From the NCBI GenBank assembly GCA_022496805.1, contig CM040094.1, forward strand, positions 15,213,501-15,277,500: a DNA stretch of 64,000 bases, in the 5' to 3' direction. The position numbers were made by a program, and so were the translations under genes. How positions within the stretch are numbered: the stretch's first letter is position 1; every line of letters starts with the position of its first letter. Of the stretch, positions 1-12,500 are shown one piece after another. The notes beneath the pieces were generated by a model, which worked only from the letters and a program-made list of their open reading frames with translations, searched no databases and was not told the DNA's origin. This stretch comes from Pohlia nutans (lineage: Eukaryota > Streptophyta > Bryopsida > Bryales > Mniaceae).

Positions 1-172
1 TTGATGTTCAACACAATTGCAACCTTATTGGTCTAAAAAGATGGAGACAAAACTCGTTTTTGCTGCCTTTGAAGCTAAAAAAAATTTGGTTTTGTCTTAT
101 CTTTCCTCTTCGGATAAGGTTTTGCTATGCTAGACTTTACGGGATAACTCTAGTGACAATGCTTTCTTGCTG

Positions 173-474
173 AACACTATACTTAGGCATTACACTACTA
201 GCAAAGGTGTCGCTTCTCACTCAGAACAGTGTCATAGTTCAATGTACACACTTATCTACGTGTTGAATCGCACTCAAGTCTGAACAGTAGACTTAGGCAT
301 TACACTACTAGCAAAGGTGTCGCTTCTCACTCAGAACAATGTCAAAGTTCAATGTACACACTTGTCTATGTGTCGAATCGCACTGACCAAGTCTTGAATT
401 CCCAGACAGTGAGTGCGACGTGGCACTGTTTGACTCACCTACCAAGTGAAAAGCGACGCCTTCTCCTTGTAGTG
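173..474 (+). mobile_element. CACTA-like MITE, partial tandem copy plus full copy
   Basis: The full copy spans 303-474 (172 bp). It starts CACTACTAGCAAAGG, ends CCTTGTAGTG, and is flanked by TTA on both sides, as expected of the 3-bp target duplication of CACTA elements. The inner ends are inverted copies of a GGCGTCGCTTCTCACT-type motif. About 110 bp, including the left flank and left half of the element, is duplicated just upstream (about 173-282), so a truncated copy precedes the full one. There is no coding capacity. Related copies lie at 3644-3816 and 5432-5611. Confidence 0.7.
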
Positions 475-517
475 TTACGAGATGTGAGAAAGCTAAGAAA
501 GAGAAAAGAATCAGTAC

Positions 518-3500
518 CTTGGGTTTGGGTTCTTCACAGGCATTCCCATTGTGAGACATCATCCCATTGAGCTCATACTGCAAACCCTGAATCTCGTGCA
601 TCAAATTGCTGACGATTTCATCCACACTGGCGGAATCACAGGGCGCTTCGTCTTGCTGGGATTGCTCGTCACTGTAGTACCCTCCGCCATTGTCCTGCCA
701 GTCGAATCATACATCGAAGTGGACATCAAAGTATATTTAGTTTCGGCACTTAATTAGGGGCTCATCGTAATGTCGATCAAGCTGTTAATTCGGGGAAGAT
801 CAGATGAGTGAGGTTTAGGGTTTAGGGTTTTGATCATAAACGTCAAGCTGTTGGGGAAGATCAGATGAGTGAGGTTTAGGGTTTTGATCATAAATGTCAA
901 GCTGTTGGAGAAGATCAGATGAGTGAGGTTTAGAGCATTGCCACCAGTAGCTGTGCTAAACTGCAAAATGGATGCTTTGAAGTTGAGTTCAGTGCCGAAG
1001 TGCCCCACTGTTCTGGATTTTGAATGAATTGAAAATACTAGGTTGCCTCAGGGCAGTGTCACCCCTGCAAACGTACCCCTATTTGCAGGTTGTAATTTTT
1101 ACCTATTTCGAATTGATCTTCAATAAGACAAGGTTTTATCTTCCCCTCCAAAAGTTTTGGAATCACCTCATGGTTAAAAGGGTTTACAACATCACCGTCT
1201 TAGGGTTTTGTTAGAAAGGTTTAGACACAACTAATTGGGGTTGAAACAAACTACCTGCCTTGAAAAGTAAGTCCATGGGTGGGGCACTTGAATGCTGTTT
1301 GAACTGAACTCCGATGAACTTGAGTTTTGTGTTCCAATTTTTAGTTCAATTTAATTTGATGGGTGGTGATGCTCTTAGGGTTTTAGGGTTTTGATCATAA
1401 ATGTCAAGCTGTTTAGGGTTTTAATCATGAATCTCAATCTTGGGTACCTTTTGAGCTAAAGTCTGTACAAAGCCACGTAAAGTGGGAAGCAGAGCGAGCA
1501 AGGAAGTAGTGTCCATGGGGAGGTCTGCCAGGTCGCCGAGGTTGGTCAACCTTTGCAACTCCATCACCGAGTCTTGCAGCTGATCCTCCGCGTGCCGTTG
1601 CCGTAGCTGCCAGTCTTCCACTTCCTGCTCTTTCTTCACCATCTCCCTGCGTGTTTAAATCCCAATCACCAAATCACTAAATAAACCCTAAACCCTAAAA
1701 CCAACACATGCAATGTTCTTCACCGATTGTGGTGATACAAAATTTGGCCCCATCTGAATTATATTTTTCACAATATGGTTGATTGAATTTGTTATTTTAA
1801 AACTGTGAATCCTTTGTTAAGTATAACACCTGAACACAATGATATTGTGAACATTAGGAATTTCGGACTTCACTGATTTTTAACGATTTTCGTGCGACAT
1901 TTGATATTTCATGGGTTCGTACATTTTTTGCACGGATTTCGTGCTAATTCTGCAGTGAATTTACACGGCTTCTACATTCACTCTTTTTGTTATCTAATAG
2001 AGCGCAAAATCTGTGCAGAATCCGTGCAAAATTTTTATGAACCCATGAAATATCGGATGTCACATTGAAATCGTTTAAAATCCATGGGGTCCTAAATTCT
2101 TGATGGAACTACATCACAAGGCATAAGGTCATTGTTCGATTATGAAATTATGTTCAATGCATCATGAAATGTTTCACAGATTTTAGGGAATGCTGACCAC
2201 GGTAATGTAGTTTGGAGAATGTACCACTCAAGGCGGTCCAGCTTGTGCAGGGCAGCATCTAAGCTCTTCTTCTGCAGCTCGAACTGTCTGAATACCAGTT
2301 TGTACTACAATTAGTTCTTACTGTGATGATCATGATGCAAACCAACGCAGTGCTCTAGATTTCGACTTAAACTGAATGAGGATTACAAGGATTTTGCAGA
2401 GGTAAATCCCGGGGTGTGCTCTACCTTATGTTTGAGAATCATCTGCATTTGTAACCCCCTCTAAAAAAACCCATACACAAGGGCTTATATGCCTAAAAAA
2501 CCGTCCTAAACATATGTTTAATGTAAGTATACGTCAATATTTTAAGCTCTAAATCACAGGGACCCCGACCATATTATCAGGCAGTAATGGGTACAAGAAT
2601 GATGATAAATTCTTGGTAATCACTTGCTAAATTGACACAACTACTTGCAAAACTTGTGGTAAATGGTAGTTTGGCAGTAAAGGTTCCCTGTGAATATGTC
2701 CATTGCATGTATACTTTGTACAGTAATGTTCAAATTAATACCCCATTCACGCAGTCATAAATTTAGCATAGTGCACCCCCAGGAGGTAAATAGCAACAAT
2801 GTGGTAGGTACCTCTCTTTTTTCTTGAGATCTGTCAATTCCTTTGACAGGCAGCCTTTTTGATGCTGCAGCTTGTACACTTGCCTCTTCACCCTCTCCAG
2901 TTGCTGCGTCTCGTCTTCCGGACGTGGATCCTGTGTGAAGGCAGAAGAATCTGATGTGAGACTATTGTGGAAATGTAAGCAGAAATTATACCACAATTGA
3001 ACTCCATTCCTTACACTAGTAGAAGTCCTGTCATTTTTTATTCCTCGTTTTGTGGGAACAATGAACAGTGGCTGAATATTTCTGTCTTCTTGTGACCAAA
3101 TCCACTCACCAGCACTGACACTCCCCATGTGCCTGGCGCAATTTCATTCATTTTTCATTTATAGTAAGTGAAAAACGACACATTTCCTACTAGTGTTCAT
3201 TACCGTAGATACCATGGCGGTTGGCTTGTTGGCACCGGAGACAGTAACATCCGATACGTCGGAGAACGTAGTCGACTGAGGATCTGAAAACGCTGGCTCA
3301 CCCTTCAAGTTTTTGATGCTTTTCAGCTTCATCTTCATCTCAATTGTCTAAAACCACATGATTTCAATTAAAATTTATTTAAATGGAAATTTAGAGATGA
3401 GATATATATAGCCCAAGAAGTAATTAATATATTCTTGTTTGAATGAAAAAATTGACAAGGCAAGTTGTACCTTAATTTCATACTCAGTTGCACACTCAAG

Positions 3501-6500
3501 TAACGCAATTTGCAGCTCATCCATCTCCCCTGTAGTCCTATCACCGTTGCATAGCTGCGTTGCATCGTTTTCCCTCCACGTCACATATTGACTAACATAT
3601 ATGGATGGACATCAAAAATTACATACAATTGATTTACTTGTTACACTACTAGTAAAGGCGTCGCTTCTCACTTAGAATAGTGTCAGAGTTCATTGTACAC
3701 ACTTGTCCTATGTGACGAATCACACTCACCAAGTTTTGAGGGCGTGGGCAGTGAGTGCAAAGTGGCGCCATTTGACTCACCTACTGAGTGAAAAGTGACG
3801 CCTTTTCCTTGTAGTGTTATATCTAGGACATTTGGTAGTAGCAATTGAACAGAGACTAGTGCCTCACAACCTTGTAGATCAGTGAACCAGAAAATACTAG
3901 AGTTATCTGTAAGGTCTAGCAAAATCTAATAGAAGAGGCAGAATTGGGTTAATAGGTTTAAATGGCAGCAAAAACGAATTTTGCCTCCGTTTTTTGGGAC
4001 CAATCACTATGCTTTGCGTTGTTAGAGAGATTCAAACATGTCATCTTCCCAATGCAAGAGAAGCTCCTCCAAACCACACTAAAGTTCCTCATACTCGCGC
4101 AAAGCTAGCTGCTTGGTTGGTGGTGACTGACATTGCCAGTGAAATTTACTTATAGCAGGCAAAAGACAGGCCAGCCGGAGAGAAGAATTTTCTGCTTTAC
4201 GGAAAATCTGATGGAGAGAAGAAGGTAATCACCAGATCAGATATTTGAGGAGCAATTCTGGTCTGCCCAGCGACTCCGCATGATAAATGTTGCCTTTCAT
4301 GATGATTGGTCGAGCCCGGACGCGGCATAATTTCTGGTATTGATGGTTTCTGTCCATTTGATGCGAGTTCTCCGTTGCCGGACTCGCTCTGCTTGTTTGC
4401 CTTCCACAACTTGAAAGAGACAAAGCTTGTCTTCTCCTTGGTGCAATTCTCTTCACATCAATTGCAGACAATACGTATAGTCAATTTAATGTCAGTAAAT
4501 ACAGTGCAACCCATTGTCTGCATCAAAAATTTCATGCCAATGCGACCTGCTTGAAGGGAGCCCACTCAAGGTAGCTATATCTTAAAGGGAGCATTTACCT
4601 TAGAGCGTGTGTATCTATTGCAGTGTGACATTTAATAGCTGAAACGTCACACTGTAGTTGATATGCACACTTTAAGATAAATGCTCCCTGTAAGTAATAC
4701 CATATTTACCTTAGAAAGAAGCCATATCGATCAAAATACCAAGATTACAATGTGGCAGGCATTTAAATGCCAAAAAGCACCCAAAATTATTGGTGTGCAT
4801 CAAGGCTTAAGGAAAATTTTAAAGGAAAAATGGATGAAGACGCCAAATTGTTCCAATTTTTGAAAAGAAATTGGATAAAATCACCAGTTTTTAATGAAAG
4901 TCATCCAAGTATGTGAATGAAAATATAGTTCTATCCAAATATACATGAATACTCCCTCTGTTCCAATTTGATTGCCGCAAATGAACAAAGAAATAGTGTT
5001 GGTTTATGGCAATCAAATTGGAACAAAGGGAGTATGAAAATATTTAGTTACGTTACTATATTTTATGTAACCACTAGTTAGCACTTCCCCAAAAACCAAG
5101 AAAAAATCCTTGTGTAGAATCTACACCTTTATAACCTATTCCGTCCAATAGTAGAGAAAAAGAATTGTCCTAAATTACTTGATGCAAATCATTTATTCAA
5201 TTTGAACTTGTTGTTTCACAAATTTTTAGAAAGAAAAATCACAAGAAAAGTGCAAATGTAGCACTTGTTTTTTGTCTGTGAAGCTTATCTTTGCTCATGT
5301 GTAGATCACAAACAACATATGAACTAGCTAAAACTAATGCTAACATATGTTTGTTGCATCAAAAAACACACTACAACAAACATCACATGCCATCCAAACA
5401 ACATGATATTGCTCCGACAAGCAACTACTTCCACTACAAGCAAAGGCATCATTTCTCACTCTGGAGGATCCTATTCATTATTGCTTTTCATTGTACACGC
5501 TTGTCGTGCGTGATGTATCACACTCACCAAGTCCAACCAAAAAATTGGTGAGTGTGAAGTAGCGTTGTTTGACTCACAGAAGGTGAAAAGCAACGCCTTC
5601 TCCTAACAGTGTTTGGAACAAAAACTTAGTATATTTAGAAATTTGATGAAATCATTCTAGTTTGCTCAATTTTTTTTTGATTCTTTTCGAAAGCATCATC
5701 GCCTATTATGGGACGGAGGGAGTATAAAACTAATGTTGATTAGAGTACTGACCCTGGAAATCTGAATCAGGCCTGGCGGTGACGCGCGAAACAATGACGG
5801 GTGCCTTAGCAGCAACAACATTGTCCCAAGGGCCAAACTCTGCAATTATGTGCGCTCCATTGTCCAGTGGAAGCGCCGAAGGCTTTCGAATTGGGCTGCC
5901 AACAAGAGGATCATTCCAGCTGGAATTTGACAACAGATCCAAGAGAGAGCAATCACTCTTTGGGCTCTTGAGACAATCCTCGTCCTCAGATTGACACTGG
6001 CTGATTGGCACTGTTGTAGCCTGCCCACACAGACACAAGCTCGGTCGGTAAGCTCATCAAACAGAAAACCCAATTGAAACTGTGTTCTACGGCCCGGGGT
6101 TGAAACCATTTTCAATGACATTACAATTGCTCAGGGAGTGCACTATTCAATAAAGCCAGAAATCACGTGCATGCATCTCCCTTATTAAACACCCCTGCAT
6201 ACACTTTTTTTTTTGGCTAAAATTAAGCAATATATGTACAAATCTCACAGGCTCAAAATACATTTCCTTCTGTACACAGTGGCTAAAAGTGAGGAATTTA
6301 ACTCCAAGCCCCATGTATATCTACTTTTTACTCGATTGAAATATGTCTCCCTTACATACATTTTGTACATGCTTGTTCTAAATAATACCCCTGTTGTGCA
6401 TACACGTGTATAACTACAATACTTAAAGCATGCACTCCCCGGGTACAATTGGTGAGGTTTAACCCTTGAACGCTATGCACTAAAAATAGATTTGAGACTT

Positions 6501-9500
6501 TAAAAATTTGTAGTTATTGGTAAATTTTTTTGTTAAAACATATTTTGATCTTCAGACGATATTATAAATAGGACTTTTGAGCTTATTCTAGGGTGATGAA
6601 CTGATATGGGTATCCCCTCCAAAAATAGGGTGGTTTTTAAGAAATATCTTTTTGTAAGAAATAAAAATTGGAAAATTACAAAAATTAGAGGATGTTATAG
6701 ACACCATGGCTACAATTATATACGTGGTGTTAAAGACGGAATTTCTAGCACACATAAAATGAGTTAGACATAAGTCACATTATGTGAGACGTGTAAAAGT
6801 GATACCCATATCAAGCCATTCCCCTCCACAAAGTTTGGGATGAAAATCATAGGCATGAATGAGAGCAAGACTTGTATTTATCTTCATTCAGGGTCTAGAA
6901 TCGGGACACTACCGTAGTAGGAAGGCAGGGTCGGCACTTTGGTGTCGAATAATTAATAAAAGTTCAAAAAGTAGGGGTCGGCACTTTCAAAAATAATTAT
7001 TAAAAATTCGGCTATTAATAACTAACATTAAATTTTACTAGCAGCTAAACATTTTCCTTTGTTTTTTGTCTACAATTTTTGTTGACTTTATTTTTGTTGA
7101 TTTCGACAAAACACTTGATAAATTTATTTATTTTTCCGGCATTTTTTTGGGGAATTATTTTCTGCCGACCCTGCCTTCCTACTACGGTATAACGGTCAAG
7201 AGTTAAGGCAACTAGGTTTACTGAAAAATGGAGGTTTTCCTACTACATGAAATACACCATACATTATGGACCACAGTAATTAGGAAAGATAATTCTTGTG
7301 GGCCATATTAATTTTCCACCCACTGCAACTAAACACCCACACTAGCGAGTGCCCGGCACAAAGATGAGTTTGGATTGAGTTTTCAAACCAGGTTGAGTAT
7401 TTTCAACAAAACTCAACCCAACCAAGGGCTGCATAGGGGGTTGGGTTGGATTGGATTTGAACGGTGGGGGAGGCATTGTCCAAACTAACAATGTAAATTT
7501 TCAACCAAAGGAGGTAAAACCACAGTTGAGAGTTTTACTCCCGTTTTGAAATTACTCTCCTTGTGCGGTCTGGGGTTGAAACCCTTTTCAATCCAAAAGC
7601 ACCTAAAATTTTCAACCCAACTCCCCCTACTTGAGTACGTGGTGTATTTAGTATGGTTTTCAATTAGCTCCACATGTAGATTCCAGTAATCTACCGTTCA
7701 AATGGACACAAGTCGGTTGAAATCTTGCAAATCTCCATTGAAATTTGGAATTTTAAAGTGTACATTTCTCTTAACCCAATATGGCCATCTAAATCACAAT
7801 CATAACGTTCTTTAGAGGCCCACTATTGCACCTCTGAATCTAAAGGACATTAGGAGAAATCTGTAGTCACAAAGGGGCCTTGGCCATTGGCACGTGCTGA
7901 AAAATTTAGGCCAAACCGTGCACTTTACAAGAAGACACCAATGGTGCCACCGTGGCTGCCAGCAGTGCAGTTCCATGGGTCGCGCCAATCGACGCTGCCA
8001 ACACTGCCGACACTGCCAACACTGCGGCTTCCGACGCTGTCAGCGGGCAGCGAGTGCACCAATGGGTTTACGTAGAAAATGGTGCCTGGGCAGCCGGTTC
8101 ACCTAACCCGGGCAAGCTTACAGGGCCCCTTTGGGACCCCATTTTTCTCCTAATGTTTAGTCAAGGGATTAGAGGAATCACACAGAATTTTCTGTAACTT
8201 CAGCTAATACAAGCGAAGAGGGTTGGAAAGTTACCAAACTATTTTATTAGTAGTTTCTCTACAATGTTGCTACAGTGTAAAGGGTGTGGTCCAGCAAGGG
8301 CTAAAAAATGTTGAGGTGGCATTTTCTCATTTTACCTCGGTTTTTTGATTGCAATACAAATCATTTGAAAGCTCTTATCGCCGTATCAGTTTAATTGGAA
8401 ATTTTCGCCATATTGAGACTCTTTGAAATCTACAACTGACATAAATTCAGTGGGAAATTTTGTACCAATTGTAAATTTCAAGGAGTCCCAATATGGTAGA
8501 AAATTCCCAATTAAACAAATATGGCGATTCTTATTTTATACTACAAGATCAATACTGTATGTCGATCGTGTCAAACTGAAGTCATTTTCACACAAATAGA
8601 TGATTTGTCCAATTTTCTTACACTACAGAAAATACACAATGGATGCTTAGATTATGAGAACCTCTTCACAGAAATAGCAAACGTGTCGTTTTTCATTCCT
8701 CATTTCGTGAGAACAGTGAATAGTACCGGAATATTATACTTACGTTTTTGTCTTCTTGTGACCTAAAACTACTTATCAGCACTAACACAGCCCATGTGCT
8801 TGGCGCCATTTTATTTCTTTTTCATTTATAGTAAGTGAAAGAAGACACATTTCCTTCTATAATTGACCTCGTCAAAGAAAGAAAGAAATGCCTGGCAATG
8901 GAAGGATAACAGTACTTCACCTTATTATTCTCCGACCACCTGGTTTTCTTGCTGACAGACAGCTGCAGTTTTTTGTTGGAGCTCTCCTCCTGGTGACTTT
9001 GCATGATCCGCTTCTCACCGGATCTCTCACTGATCGGAGGAGTGCTGGGAGACGAATTATGTTGTTGGCAGATCGAAACACCATCTTCAAATTTGCTGGA
9101 ATTATTCTCACGGCACCGCTTTGGATTCTGAACAAGACTTTGCGTCGATGATTCTACGTCTGTGTTGCAATCTGCACTTGCGCTGCTGCTTTTCAGACCA
9201 CTTGTTGTTGTTTCTTCGTTACAATAATTCTCGATGGCATTGGTCGCTTCCAAGTACCAAAATGTCGCCGTTTTTGTCAACGTCTTCTCCGTTTCTGCAT
9301 CGCCGTTCATCGTCGTGCCACTGCCGTTTCACACACTCATTCATTAGTGGCAGTAATTCTTGTTTGATTCAACGGAGTCCCATTGGTGATTTGGAAATTG
9401 ATAGCATATTAATGGAAACTTGAAAAATAGGTAGCATTTTTTTTTTTGGGTGATTTACCCTTTAAAAATCGCTTTCTGTAGGGTTCTTGGCTATAATACC

Positions 9501-12500
9501 AATGATAAGGGAAGATTATGGCGATCATATACTCTGATTGTTTTACCCAATCTTTCTTATAGCAACGGGGAACGGCTTGATATGTATAGCAGGAAGCCTC
9601 AGCCCGAGGGAATTCCGCGCAGGAAAACCTCGAGGCTGAGGGCGGGAGCCCGAGGCCAAGTAGGGTTTTCCCTGCGTTGGAATTCCCGAGGGCAGGGGCT
9701 CCCTGCTACGTAAACCCTGAGGAACGCCCCCCAAGAGCGTGGGAGGGCGTTCCATTCCATTATTTTCCCTCCCAGCTCGTAGGAGGGCATTCCGGCCTAT
9801 AAACTCCCGGGATTTATAGAGGGCATGAGGGCCCGAGGGGTTTACGGGTACCATTTTTACCCGTCTCACATAGTGTGACTTATGTTTAACTCATTTTATG
9901 TGTGCTATGTATATAGTTGCAGCCATGGTGTCTGTAGCACCCTCTAATTTTTGTAATTTTTCAATGTTCTTTTCTTACCAAAAAGACATTTCTTGAAAAT
10001 CACACTATTTTTGGAGGAGGTACCCATATCAAGCCATCACCCAGCTATAATACCAATGATAAGGGAAGATTATAGCAATAATATACGCTAGTTTTTTTAC
10101 CCAATTTTTCTTATAGCAACATAGGAAGCCCAATTTGCAATTAGCAAGTTGGCGATCAATATAGCCACAAGTAATATAACAACCCACTGAAAAGGAAGCT
10201 AACCCACACTCAATCCTCTCTAATGATACACTCTGTCATTGCACATTCCTTAGAGTTTGTACACATCTTATTGGACAACTTTCACATGTCAAGTTTTGTT
10301 TGTGAGTGCATTAAAAAGCCCATTTCTTCCCACAATGTAATGTCATTAACCCCTAAATGTCCAACTATGCATTTTTTGCATGATGTACAAAAGCAAACCC
10401 CCTGTTTTCTCATCCGTCATGCACTTTTTGCAATCCAAAAAACACTACAAAACTCTATGGCAAGATAGCTTCATGCTTGTGTGAACTTTGTGGAAAGGGG
10501 ATGATTTGTGAAAAAATTTATGCCTCATTTCATGTTGGAGTGATTCACCCAAAAATTCTAAAATCTTAGTTCGAAAGTGCTTTTGGAAAAATCAGCTCAT
10601 AAAATTTCAACAAATTTCATTCACAGATTGTCAATATCTTATTCGTAATCAAACTACAAAAGAATTTTGAATTCTAAGTTCCAAATTTTGTACAAAAAAA
10701 TTGGTGATAGTAATCATAGATTTAATCGTATGGATAGAATCTAAAATTCATAATGTACAGTCAAGTACAACATGCTTACAAAATTTTCTAAAATTAGGTA
10801 GATCTTATATCAAGCGGCCACATTGATTCTGAAGATTGCAAATATGGTAAGAAAAAATTCCTACTAGTAGAGGACTAGTACGAGTAGTTCAATTTGTGCC
10901 ATATAGAGCACATTACAATTTAGAGAAGGGACTCTGTTTTTATGAGTTAGGATTCAAAAATTTGTAAGCAACTTGTACCCGACTGTCAGGGCTTTTTTTT
11001 TGGCATTGTAGCAGTGCTCCATGCATGGAATAGAAGATGGTCCCTCCAGATTTAGACCCTTGTGTTTGTGCCACGACATCAAAGTCTGGCTCCAAGAAGC
11101 CAGAAAAAAAAAAGCACTGTTGACTGTACAACTTTGATTCAAAATATCCCTCTTAGGTGCATTTTAGAATGCATCTTTGCAATTCTCCAAATCTGAAGAG
11201 GGTTTTACTAGTAACAAACCTGTCGTTTTTCATTCCTCGTTTCGTGGGAATAGTGAATAGTGGCGGAATATTATACTTGCGTTTCTGTCTTCTTGTGACC
11301 AAAACTACTCATCAGCACTAACACAACCCATGTGCCTGGCGCCGTTTCATTTCTTTTTCATTTATAGTAAGTGAAAAGCGACACATTTCCTTCTAGTGTT
11401 TTGAGTTGTTGTAGTTCACGAGAAGATGTCGGCCCGGAAAGAAAGAAAGATTTGCAGAAACATACCCGTGTTTCACCGCCTCCGTGACAATCTTGCTGAT
11501 AGCACGCCCCATTCCACCTCCAGGGCAACAACTTCCATCCACAGATACCTCGGCGGCGATTTCAGCTGCTGCCTCTTTTGTCTGTTTGGGTAAGGAAATG
11601 TCGCTCATGGTCTCCGATTCCACACAAAACTCCGACTGAGAGGAAATCTCCTCCTTCCTAAATTGCGTCGTATTGTCACAGATCTGCCCAACCAACAAAA
11701 TTGAGGTATTTAAATTGGAACTATCACATTTCAGGTATATTCTGTAACATTTTAGGTCTATTCCAAGTAAACTCTAGAATTATTCCTTTCTTGAATTTAA
11801 CCCCTAAACGTCCTCACCCGTCTCCAAATTCGGCAGTTTTGCAAAGATGCATCATGAGATGCAACCTAAAGGAATATTTTGAACTTGATGTATGAACAAA
11901 AGTTGTACATCGGTAAATTTTAGATTCTATTCATACAGTTGGATTTGCATTTTCTATTGATCACCAATATTTTTGTATAAAATTTGAAACTTTAAATTGA
12001 GAGTTCTTTTGTAATTTGACAATTTGTACATTAAATTTATTGTGATGGGTCGAAATGTAACACTCTAACTGTAGTGACTTTTGGAGATTTTTTGATTGCT
12101 TAATTTTATGAATTGACTTTTTTAAGAGCACTTTTACACTAAAATCTTTGACGTTTAGCATCCTATATTACATCTAAATTTTTATAATTATGTAGAAATT
12201 TACCCTTCCTTATGAATAAAAGGATCCTATATTTTAACTCATGTAGTTTTCTAAATTTTTGAAAGTGTTCAGGCAGCTCCTCAAGAATGTTTTTGGAAAT
12301 AACAGACGTTTTGTTTTAGGAGAAAACAGTTTACCTTGTTTGTTGATTCTGGGAACTTCCACATCGTAGAGAGAGTTTCTTTCTCTGGGGTCACCAATAA
12401 TTTCTCGGTGCAGGCCTTTTGGTCTTCATCGAGATGAGACCACGACAAGATCATCTTCTCCACGCCGTTGGCGATTTCCTCAATCACATTGAAATCCAGG

